NCBI GenBank assembly: GCA_015350385.1
Contig: WNKI01000004.1
Coordinates: 1,586,859-1,650,858, forward strand
Source: Aculops lycopersici
Taxonomy: Eukaryota > Arthropoda > Arachnida > Trombidiformes > Eriophyidae
Direction: 5' to 3'
DNA length: 64,000 bases
Part shown: in pieces, positions 47,974 through 56,296 of the stretch
Position numbering within the stretch: the first letter of the stretch is position 1
Layout: the number at the start of each line of letters is the position of its first letter
The notes under the pieces: model-generated
Databases searched by the model: none
Told to the model about the DNA's origin: nothing
The model's input: the letters and a program-made list of their open reading frames with translations, nothing else
Position numbers and translations under genes: made by a program

Positions 47974-49253
47974 CGTAAGAGGTGGCAACAAGTCGCCGCG
48001 GTCAGTCTATCAGTTGATGATTTACATTTCACTCTTCTCCATGAATCATGATAATGACCAAAAACTCAAAGGTCAGTGACAGAAAGGGAGAGACAGCAAC
48101 AGCGATTTAGACAATCGCCATTGTGGTTTGTTTGCTTGTCCGCCTGCTTGGTCTTGGTTGTCGTTAAGGTGATGAGTTGACTTGAACAATAGATGAGCAC
48201 GACACGAATATCAGTGGCGAGCTAAATGTTGATGCTGCCACACTAATGAGAGCAATCATTACTCGTTGCCACCTGCTCCAATTGCAACCAAGTTTCGACT
48301 TGGTAGTTTACAATGCAAAAGCAACAACAACAACAACAAATTACATCGCGACCAACCAAAAGGCACTAAACTCGTGCAGCAGGACACGACAACAGAGCAC
48401 GACACCGAGACCAAGAAGCGAGCTCGCTGGGCGTGCGACTCTTGCGAGAAGAGCGGAGAAAATGAGAGATACGAGTTGCGAGTTGAGTTGACAAGTTGAA
48501 GAAGTTTGACTGTCCGTCTCCTCATCGTGGCCCTCGTCCATTCGGCCGCCCGAACGGCCGTTTGTCTGCGTGTTTGTTGCTCGAGTTCACGCGCCGCCAC
48601 TTCGGGCGTCGTGGGCGAGATGAACGCACGCACAGACAGACGAGCCACAGGGATTAACGATGTTGCAATGACAGTCGCGCACACAAACAAACTTGCAGCT
48701 CCTTCGAGGAACTCCGTCTCATTCTCTTTGCTCGGGGTTGCCGATGGAGATTTGTGCGTGTGTTTTCGTGTTGTGCGCTATTCTCGCAACGCCTTGCGAT
48801 TCGCAACTTGCGACTTGGGCGGCTGGAATTTCTAGTCACTCGCCGCCGCCGCCGCCGCTGATGCCTGCAAATCTACCTAACTCCACCAATGTGTGCGCAA
48901 GCAACAGGACCAAGTTGAACTGCAGCAGCAGCAGTAGCAGGATCAGCAACTATATCTGTGTGTTGGTGTGTGCTAGTGTTTCAAACACTGTTAAACTGCA
49001 GATTTTGCCATTGTCGCTGCCTTCAAGCCTGCCTCTTTAAGCGGCGCAACTAGCACGCAGACCAAGTTTCACTCGTCGTCTAACCTGCTAGCGCATCACA
49101 TCAATTTTAATACACTTCATCTAATTGAATGTCGTTTATTGATCAATATAATCTAGCCAATACATAATACTCAAACAATACTATCCACTCAAGACCAACA
49201 AGCTCTACAAATTAGAATCTAGTTCAAGAAGAGACACCCAAATCCAGAGAGAA

Positions 49254-50465
49254 ATGACTCAAATTGAGAAGAAGAACGCAAAGGTATTGGTCACTGGAGT
49301 GACCGGCTTCGTAGGCTCCCATGTGGCCCAACAATTGTTGCTCCATGGATACCAAGTCAAGGGCACAGTTAGATCCACTAGCGATGAGGCTAGAATGGAC
49401 AAGTTGCGTAAGCAAATCACCGAGACCATTCAGGGCATTGAGTCAAGTTCACTTCCTGAGCTCGAATTCTTTGAGGCTGACCTCTTAAAAGAGGACGTGT
49501 GGCCAGCCGCAGTGGCCGGCTGCCAATATGTTTGTCATGTGGCCTCACCATTCCCCCTGATAATCCCTAACGATCCAGATCAACTTATCAAGCCAGCAGT
49601 TGATGGAACCCTTGCAGTCTTGAAGGCTTCCGCCGCAGACGGAAATGTAAAGCGCGTCGTTTTGACTAGCTCCCTGGCAGCCATCCATGACGTCAAGACT
49701 CTCGACGGTAAAGAGGATCCGGAGAGGAAGTATAATGAAGACGACTGGGTTGACCCCGACAAGGTTGAGGCCTACAGTCGAAGTAAGATTCTCGCTGAGA
49801 AGGCTGCTATGAAATTCATTGAAGATTTGCCACAAGAAGACGGCAAGAAGAAACTCGAGCTCGTTGTCATTAACCCAGCTTACGTTTTGGGCCCACTTCT
49901 CACCGATACTCTCTCCTCTTCATTGGTCTCCATTAAGAGATTGCTCGACAAGAGCACTCCAGCTGTACCAAAATTCAACATGGCCATCTGTGACGTTCGT
50001 GATGTTGCTCTCGCCCACGTGAAGGCTCTTACAGGTCCCGAGTATGTCGGCAAGCGTTATCTCATTGTCAGCGATTGCAAGTGGATGAAGGATGTTGCTC
50101 GGATTGTTCAAAATGAGTTTAAGCCTCTTGGCTACTTCGTACCGACCATGGCGGTGCCAAACACTCTTGTCTGGCTTGGAAGCTTTTTTGACAAATCAAC
50201 TGCACTGGTTGTTCCCCGTCTCGAGAAAGAGTTCAAACTCGACAATAGACGCATGGTTGAAGAGCTCAAAATTACACCTACCGACATAGAGCAAACAATT
50301 ATTGACACATGCAAGAGTTTGATCGATCACGGACTCATCAAGGAAACAAGAAAGTATAAGAAAAGCAAGGAGTCAGCCGAGCCTAGCAAAGAGGGCGGTG
50401 ATCTCCCCGAGCAATCTACAACCGCCGATGTGCCCACCACTGACGCTGTCAAAGTTGAAGGATAG
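49254..50465 (+). CDS. NADP-dependent extended SDR reductase (dihydroflavonol/cinnamoyl-CoA reductase-like)
   Basis: A single frame of 403 residues. The N-terminal Rossmann motif is TGVTGFVGSHV (residues 14-24). It is followed by a family-typical VRSTSDEARMDKL and the catalytic Ser in VVLTSSLAAI. The active-site pair is Tyr174 and Lys178 in AYSRSKILAEKAA, then NPAYVLGPLL. This is the fold of plant dihydroflavonol 4-reductase and yeast GRE2-type aldehyde/ketone reductases; the substrate cannot be read from the sequence. The last 40 residues are a Lys/Ser/Glu/Pro-rich tail (KKSKESAEPSKEGGDLPEQS) absent from the core fold. Codon use leans to C- or G-ending codons more than in the neighbouring PNPT1, consistent with high expression. 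The stop lies 152 bases from the stop of convergent PNPT1. Confidence 0.9.
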   Translation: MTQIEKKNAKVLVTGVTGFVGSHVAQQLLLHGYQVKGTVRSTSDEARMDKLRKQITETIQGIESSSLPELEFFEADLLKEDVWPAAVAGCQYVCHVASPFPLIIPNDPDQLIKPAVDGTLAVLKASAADGNVKRVVLTSSLAAIHDVKTLDGKEDPERKYNEDDWVDPDKVEAYSRSKILAEKAAMKFIEDLPQEDGKKKLELVVINPAYVLGPLLTDTLSSSLVSIKRLLDKSTPAVPKFNMAICDVRDVALAHVKALTGPEYVGKRYLIVSDCKWMKDVARIVQNEFKPLGYFVPTMAVPNTLVWLGSFFDKSTALVVPRLEKEFKLDNRRMVEELKITPTDIEQTIIDTCKSLIDHGLIKETRKYKKSKESAEPSKEGGDLPEQSTTADVPTTDAVKVEG

Positions 50466-50603
50466 ACAACCTATCACCGGATTTACGGCAAGAGAAATAA
50501 TATTATTGATGGAATACAGTATTGACAAAGTCCGCTTTTCGGGCGAATGTACATAAGAAATGTTCGTATAGATAAAAACCACCTGTTTGTTCACAATGAA
50601 TTT

Positions 50604-50609
50604 TTTATT
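50604..50609 (-). terminator. Poly(A) signal AATAAA for PNPT1
   Basis: TTTATT on plus begins 9 bases past the PNPT1 stop codon, giving an extremely short 3' UTR. Confidence 0.6.
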
Positions 50610-50617
50610 CGATTAGG

Positions 50618-52855
50618 CTACCTTTCCTTCGTTGTTATCTTGATTTTCGGGCTAACTGGTGACCTTTGTATTCTAGGTGATGCCGACACTAATAGACTCT
50701 TGCGTGACAGTCGCATTTGTCCGTTTGCAGGATCTCGACCAAAATACTGAACCTGGATCTGTTGACCAACTTCGAATTTTAGTGCACTTGGGTGTATAAT
50801 CGGTTTGATATCCAGCTGGTCTTTCCTTACTAATGCCGGTGTCATGTTAGGGTACAATGTGACCATGATGCCATTATCTCTTATTTCCTGTATAGTGGCA
50901 GTGTAAATCCCGTTGGTCAATTCGGGCTCTTTCTGCTTCTCCAATGAAGCTTGTATATAATCTTCAGCCTCTTGCATTGCCTCTCTATTTGGTGCAAAAA
51001 TAATGAAATTATCTTGCGATTGACTAGCATTCTCATCGGCAGTGAATGATGAAACCTTGACACCTATAGTTGCCATCATTTTCTTCAGATTGCTGCCGCC
51101 AAAACCAATAAACTTTGCCGTCTGATGAGGAGGTATGTATACAGTCTTGATTACTGGGTGGTTTTCTTTCTTTTGCTGTCGGGGCTTTTTGATCACTTTC
51201 TCCATTTCGTTGATAATATGAGATCTTGCCGTGTGAGCATCTTTGATGGCTTGATAGATGGTTGTTGGGCTAACACCGTCAACTGGCTTGACATCAAGTT
51301 GTAAGGCTGTTAATGCTTTGCGCGTGCCAGCTATCTTGAAGTCCATATCGCCTACATAATCTTCAAATCCTAGTATGTCTGTCAAGATCATCTGTTCGCC
51401 ATTTTCACTTCCGAAAAGACCCATGGCCACACCAGCCACATGCTCTTTTATGGGAACTCCGGCGTCCATCAAGCTCATACTACCGGCACAAACACTGGCC
51501 ATACTTGAGCTACCATTGGATTCTAGTACCTCGCAGTTCAGCCTCAGAGTCATATCGGGGTTCTCTGGAACCATTGGTCTAATAGCCTTTTCTGCAAGTG
51601 CACCGTGGCCTATCTCACGTCGATCAGGCATCGAACCAACTCGACCAATTTCATTTGTTGCAAATTTGGGAAACTCATAGTGCAACATAAAATTCTTCTC
51701 CTTGATACCACTGACTATACTCGTTAGGTAATCTGTCCTGAAAGCCGCGTCAGGTGAGTCGAATGTTGCCGAGCAAAACACTTGAGTCTGACCTCTTTGG
51801 AATAAGGCTGATCCATGCAAGGGCTTGTATAAATCTATGAAGCAATTGATTGGTCTTGACTGGTCGAATGACCTTCCGTCACAGCGGAGCTTTGTTTGAT
51901 CGAGAATGCTTCTGTATACAACACGAACTACATGGCTAAAAGATTCACTCAATGTTATCTCTGTAATCTCAGGGTAATTTACTTTCATCTTCTCAAATGC
52001 CTCATTTCGGACTACTTTCATGGCTTCATCGCGCTCGATTTTGTCGTACTTGTGATTCGTCAAAACTTCTCTCACTCCTACTTGAGCTAGCGACATTATG
52101 TGAGATTTCTGTTCATCGGTAGGAACTGATGATGTATCGATCTCTCGCTTGAGCTTTCCATTTGTTTGTTGTAATTTTGATATGCACTGAATAATTTCCT
52201 GACATTCTTTGACTCCTTGCTTAATCGTTTTGTTGACGTCTGGAATTAAGACTGGTTCTTTACAGCCTCCCTCCATCATGATAATATTACCCAATCGATT
52301 GGCTGTTATAATCAAATTTAGACGACTATTTTCTTGTTCCTTTCGCGACGGATTCACAACCAGCGCATCTCCCACGAGTCCCATTCTCACTGCGCCGATA
52401 GGTCCGTTCCATGGGATATCACTTATAGCTAGACTAGCAGAAGCACCATTGATGGCCAGAACGTCAGGGTCGTTAGTTCCATCGACGGCAAGGAGGTTAC
52501 AGATGACTTGCGTGTCGTAATAGAAACCTTTTTGGAAGGATGGTCGGATGGACCTGTCGATCATGCGACTTGTAAGTATCTCCTTTTCTGTGATTCCAAC
52601 ATCTCGTCGCAAGTGAGTCATAGGTATGCGCCCGGCTGCTGCAGCTTTTTGCTTGTATTCTACCGATAAGGGAACGAAACCACCAGGTTTAGGGGTTTTA
52701 CTACTGACCGCCGTCACTAATATAGTCGTATCACCTAAGCTACATGTACAGGATCCATCTGAAAATTTGGCTAAGTTTGCCACTTCAAAGCTAATAGGTT
52801 TCGACGCAGTTGTTCGTGCGACAACCTTGCCAATATTGGATGCAAGTCTGTCCAT
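50618..52855 (-). CDS. PNPT1: Polyribonucleotide nucleotidyltransferase 1, mitochondrial
   Basis: A single frame of 745 residues (783 in human). Domain order is that of PNPase: first RNase PH domain (DGSCTCSLGDTTILVTAV; RRDVGITEKEILTSRMIDRS), a helical linker, second RNase PH domain (CDGRSFDQSRPINC; GSALFQRGQTQVFCSATFDS; MPDRREIGHGALAEKAI; ILGFEDYVGDMDFKIAGT), a KH domain (YIPPHQTAKFIGFGGSNLKK) and a C-terminal S1 domain (NGIYTATIQEIRDNGIMVTL). The enzyme degrades RNA 3' to 5' by phosphorolysis in mitochondria and is needed for mitochondrial RNA handling. The mitochondrial targeting stretch is short and lies in the first 20 residues (MDRLASNIGKVVARTTASK). It shares a 298-base divergent promoter with UROS. 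No introns, although PNPT1 usually has many. Confidence 0.97.
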   Translation of the reverse strand: MDRLASNIGKVVARTTASKPISFEVANLAKFSDGSCTCSLGDTTILVTAVSSKTPKPGGFVPLSVEYKQKAAAAGRIPMTHLRRDVGITEKEILTSRMIDRSIRPSFQKGFYYDTQVICNLLAVDGTNDPDVLAINGASASLAISDIPWNGPIGAVRMGLVGDALVVNPSRKEQENSRLNLIITANRLGNIIMMEGGCKEPVLIPDVNKTIKQGVKECQEIIQCISKLQQTNGKLKREIDTSSVPTDEQKSHIMSLAQVGVREVLTNHKYDKIERDEAMKVVRNEAFEKMKVNYPEITEITLSESFSHVVRVVYRSILDQTKLRCDGRSFDQSRPINCFIDLYKPLHGSALFQRGQTQVFCSATFDSPDAAFRTDYLTSIVSGIKEKNFMLHYEFPKFATNEIGRVGSMPDRREIGHGALAEKAIRPMVPENPDMTLRLNCEVLESNGSSSMASVCAGSMSLMDAGVPIKEHVAGVAMGLFGSENGEQMILTDILGFEDYVGDMDFKIAGTRKALTALQLDVKPVDGVSPTTIYQAIKDAHTARSHIINEMEKVIKKPRQQKKENHPVIKTVYIPPHQTAKFIGFGGSNLKKMMATIGVKVSSFTADENASQSQDNFIIFAPNREAMQEAEDYIQASLEKQKEPELTNGIYTATIQEIRDNGIMVTLYPNMTPALVRKDQLDIKPIIHPSALKFEVGQQIQVQYFGRDPANGQMRLSRKSLLVSASPRIQRSPVSPKIKITTKER

Positions 52856-53153
52856 TAATGATCAAAACTCACTCAATAGAATGGACTCATCAGACTAACA
52901 ATCAAGGTTCATAATTAGTAATATTAATATTTCATAGTTGCATTGGATTTGTAAAGATTCAGGCAACGGTTGCGAAAGAGAGCGAGATCTTTTTCTCTCA
53001 CGTGTGTGAGTGTTTACTTGCGTAGCTTTACAGGGCAGCAGGAGCCAGTGGTGGCATTATTTTTATCCACACCCGTTATTCTTAGATTAGTAATTTGCAA
53101 TTGTATTAACACTTATATGTATTTATCTAAATGAAGTTGATTATATAAATATT
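52856..53153. promoter_or_regulatory. Shared divergent promoter region, PNPT1 / UROS
   Basis: 298 bases separate the two outward-facing start codons. A CACGTG E-box-like site (CTCACGTGTGTG) lies at about 52999-53010. No clear TATA box. Confidence 0.45.
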
Positions 53154-54401
53154 ATGGAATCTCATGGTGGAAACAGAAAAGTGAGATGGCTACACATTCT
53201 ATTCAAAGGAGAGGTCTTTTATGAAAATCAAGGTGGAATCGATCAACCAACTCAGCAATCGGAATTGTATCACCCTATCCGACAGCCTCAGCATGAACAA
53301 CAACCGCAACAACTTTATCAACCTCCTGGCTTTCTCCCACCTGGCGTAGTCTTGCCACCCCAACCAATTCAACAACCAATACAACAACTACATTACCAAC
53401 AAGACTCTAAACAAACAGAATTCGATACTAGGGCACATCATCTATCGACCCAACAGCTGGCCTCAGATACTAGACATGTCACCGAAGACGAAACTATTAA
53501 TGGGGATCATGATATACCAGATGAGGTTGAGGATGACGAGTATTTATTGGAATTTAGACGACGAGGTTGGGATGTAATGAGGGTGCCCGTGCTCAAGTTC
53601 AAGTACAAGCAATTGGACAAATTAGCGGAACTCCTGGACACCACTACGAACGATGTGAATGAAAAAAATTCTAACGGACTTATTTTGAGCTCGCCTCGGG
53701 TTGTTGAGGCGCTCAGAAGAGCAGTAGAAATTAGCGTTGGTAAGCAAGAAAATTTGAAAAAGTTCAATCCACATCTTGTATTTGTAGTCGGCGAGAAGAC
53801 GGGTTCAGATTTGATGAAGAAGCTCCAAATCAATTACAATAGGGATTCCGCCAAAACAGGCAATTTGATGGCATTAAGAGATTATATACTAACCTGTGTC
53901 TCAGCTCATGTGGCCCCATTGATGATTTATGCCAAGAGCGATAGAGCTGACCATTCATTTTACCATAGTTTGTCTCAAAACAAGAGGATACGAGTTCAAC
54001 CAATAGTAGTGTATGAAACAAAATCAGCTTCCAACTTGGAACCAAGCAAGCACGGCCTCAGTCAATTCCAAATCGATGACCCAGAAACCAAGTTGATTGT
54101 CAACCTAATATTCTTTAGTCCGTCGGGCGTCGAGGCAGCCGGCGACTCGAGAAGTCGGGCCACTATATTAACAGATATTTGTGATCATTTTTCTCATATT
54201 AAGGATATAACATTCAAATACTCAGCTATTGGTGATACCACTAGAGCCGCCTTGATCGCCAGGAAATCTGATGTTTTCTGTGTCGCTCCAGAACCGAATG
54301 CCCGATCATTTGCAGACGAAATAGAATTCAAGATTTATAGTACCGACATAAATGCAATGAACCAGGGTGATGCCGGGTTTTACAAGCAAGAAAATTGCTG
54401 A
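53154..54401 (+). CDS. UROS: Uroporphyrinogen-III synthase with Gln/Pro-rich N-terminal extension
   Basis: A single frame of 415 residues, against about 265 in human. The last 290 residues are a HemD domain: RRRGWDVMRVPVLKFKYKQL, GLILSSPRVVEALRRAVEIS (family motif TSPRAVEA), HLVFVVGEKTGSDLMKKL, VQPIVVYETKSA, IFFSPSGVEAAG and YSAIGDTTRAALIARKSDVF. UROS cyclises and isomerises hydroxymethylbilane to uroporphyrinogen III in the cytosol, the fourth step of haem synthesis. The first 110 residues are unusual: a basic start (MESHGGNRKVRWLHILFKGE), then a Gln/Pro-rich stretch with repeats of QPIQQ type and an acidic DEVEDDEY. The extension is in frame with the domain and has no stop, so it seems translated. 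The next ATG in frame that would suit a domain-only protein is not obvious. A working UROS argues against haem auxotrophy at this step. Confidence 0.9.
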   Translation: MESHGGNRKVRWLHILFKGEVFYENQGGIDQPTQQSELYHPIRQPQHEQQPQQLYQPPGFLPPGVVLPPQPIQQPIQQLHYQQDSKQTEFDTRAHHLSTQQLASDTRHVTEDETINGDHDIPDEVEDDEYLLEFRRRGWDVMRVPVLKFKYKQLDKLAELLDTTTNDVNEKNSNGLILSSPRVVEALRRAVEISVGKQENLKKFNPHLVFVVGEKTGSDLMKKLQINYNRDSAKTGNLMALRDYILTCVSAHVAPLMIYAKSDRADHSFYHSLSQNKRIRVQPIVVYETKSASNLEPSKHGLSQFQIDDPETKLIVNLIFFSPSGVEAAGDSRSRATILTDICDHFSHIKDITFKYSAIGDTTRAALIARKSDVFCVAPEPNARSFADEIEFKIYSTDINAMNQGDAGFYKQENC

Positions 54402-54621
54402 CATCACACACGATCACCATGCTTCGTTAGAAAGGAGAGATAAGATACGATATTAACGAAAAGACAAAAAACAAACTAGTGACAAGATAAAATAGGATAT
54501 GATAAGATTTGATTTGATTCGAAGAGAGAGGTGGGAAACGTTTGTGTAATGTTTGTAATGATGGTTCCTCAAATAAGAAAGTTACGTACATAAATATTAT
54601 TTCCATTTTCAAATTGTTCTC

Positions 54622-54888
54622 TTAGCCTGGATTCTTGAGTATTGTTATCACTGAGTCACCTCGAAGAAATAGCTTGGATATGAATCGATCTTTGTTGACA
54701 GGCTTCCCTTTCTTTGGATACTCGACCCATAGTTCTGTTACATCCTCCAGTACCAAATTACAATGTCTATCATAGGCTCTCACTCGGCATAATAATCGCC
54801 GATTGTTCCTGCAACTAACTAAGATTTGTGTTCCAGATTTGACGGCATCGTCCAGTATTGACATGGGCCCAACGGCTGCAGGGTCCAT
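54622..54888 (-). CDS. SNRPD2: Small nuclear ribonucleoprotein Sm D2, short N-terminus
   Basis: 88 residues with both Sm motifs: Sm1 around GTQILVSCRNNRRLLCRVRAYDRH and Sm2 around NKDRFISKLFLRGDSVITIL. The D2-specific GP(M/L)S(I/V)L start and the PVNKDR signature are present. SmD2 is part of the heptameric ring on U1, U2, U4 and U5 snRNAs. Human SmD2 has 118 residues, with an N-terminal stretch ending EEEFNTGPLSVL; here only MDPAAV precedes GPMSIL. The missing 20-25 residues may be a genuine loss or a small first exon I could not find upstream; ATGGACCCTGCAG could itself contain a splice acceptor. Its stop is 220 bases from the stop of convergent UROS. Confidence 0.93.
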   Translation of the reverse strand: MDPAAVGPMSILDDAVKSGTQILVSCRNNRRLLCRVRAYDRHCNLVLEDVTELWVEYPKKGKPVNKDRFISKLFLRGDSVITILKNPG

Positions 54889-55165
54889 TGCGAGGTTTCA
54901 ATAAGTAACAAGTTAATTAGATTGAACAACTGTAAGATCAAACTTTAAAAATTTGTTTCAGTTCTCCTTACTACAATCTTTGACTTATATTTTGCGAATC
55001 TTCGCGCGGGTTCGTCGCAAAACTTGATTTGTGTGCGTGTTTCGTGGGGACACTGGCTGGATTTTTGCGACTTTTTCTCTTGTTGTTATGCCGCGTGTTA
55101 CACGCCATCTGTTATACTGTCTGACTTTGCTAATTTGGACTAACTCTCATTAGTTGGCTAACTTA
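54889..55165. other. Short intergenic region upstream of SNRPD2
   Basis: It holds the promoter of SNRPD2 on the minus strand and ends at the TA dinucleotide (55164-55165) next to a Tc1-like terminal repeat. No gene seen. Confidence 0.4.
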
Positions 55166-55784
55166 CAGTGCCTCTCATAACTGGCCACGATTTTGATGAG
55201 ATGAATAAACTTGATGAATTATATTTAGAATAGGAACTTTTCTTATTTATTATTGCTTTCAACATTGAGCACGTTGTTTCTTCTTTGGTTTGCACACACA
55301 GATTGCCTCTATTTCTCTCGCTTTCTCTCTCACTATCTCTATCACTGGGACCACCTCGCGTGGCCACTTTTGTGAGCACGAGGGTCTTGCCAAACCTCAT
55401 TAGTAGTCGCTATTTCCCTCCATCGGGCATCGACCCAATGAGGTTTTGGCAAACCTCTGGGCTGAGCTTCTCCCACTCCACCTTCAGCCGCTTCCACAAC
55501 TCAAGCACACTTCCGGGTGGCTCCGGGTAGTTGCCTACCTGGCGCTTCAGGTGAGCCCACAGGTGCTTAATAGGCTTGAGGTCAAATCTTTGAGCCGGAC
55601 ACTTCATCAGCTCGATGCCCCGATCTAATAACCTCTTTTGGGCGAGCTGAGAGGTGTGCTTGGGGTCATTATCCTGCTGGAAGATGAGCATATGGGGCGG
55701 CGGCATCTTTGGATTCAATCCAACTTGGGAGATGACAGGTGGCAGCGAGTTGTGGAATATCTTGACAAAATCGTGGGCGTTCAT
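55166..55784 (-). mobile_element. Truncated, inactive Tc1-like transposon remnant
   Basis: The minus-strand frame 55784-55410 (124 residues) is the C-terminal third of a Tc1-family transposase. FQQDNDPKHTS carries the second catalytic Asp. PAQRFDLKPIKHLW is the block that normally reads NPIEHLW; the third catalytic residue is Lys instead of Glu, so this copy cannot be active. The first two thirds, including the DNA-binding domain and the first catalytic Asp, are absent. The right end at 55166 starts CAGTGCCTCTCATAACTGG, typical of Tc1 terminal repeats, next to a TA target base pair. The reading frame ends at 55410, before the element end. No matching left terminal repeat was seen in the next 1 kb. 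Confidence 0.88.
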
Positions 55785-56296
55785 TCTGTCGAGTCTTGTA
55801 TCTGATACAATCGAATAAAAACCAATAATTCATCTATCTAAACGATCTCGCTGAGTAGGCTCCATTTTATCATCACGGTAACATCTTAACGTTAAATGGT
55901 TTGACAAAATAAAAGGAAGATTGCGCAAATAGTGACTTCGGTTGTACAATTTGTACTGCACAAAGTAGAGTTGAGAGTAGAGACAAGTAGTTTTGACTGT
56001 TATATAGGGTACTTAATTTGATGTGCAGAACAATGATTTTTGACACAGGAATTCCTTTTGCATTTTATCGACACTCCCCCCTAATTTCAGCAACCTACTC
56101 CGCCGACGGTCGGGATTTATTCGGAAAAGAAGTTGTCTAAGTTAAATGAATGTTATATATTAGATATTTATTGGTCTTGTCGTCGTCTATATGATCAATG
56201 CATTGGAAAATGTCAAAAAGTGCATACTATGTCTATTTTATAGAATATTTATCAGTTGCCATGTGGTGAAATGCTGGCGAAATACATGTACCATCG
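55785..56296. other. Intergenic region, 3' side of the caspase gene
   Basis: It contains the caspase 3' UTR, with a minus-strand AATAAA at 56167-56172. The rest shows nothing recognisable. The missing left part of the Tc1 element is not here. Confidence 0.5.
56167..56172 (-). terminator. Poly(A) signal AATAAA for the caspase gene
   Basis: TTTATT on plus, about 125 bases beyond the inferred caspase stop codon. Confidence 0.45.

Noticed and set aside
55158..55400. Small frame after the transposase stop
   Set aside because: It lies inside the transposon 3' end and contains a microsatellite-derived RESERE stretch; not a gene.
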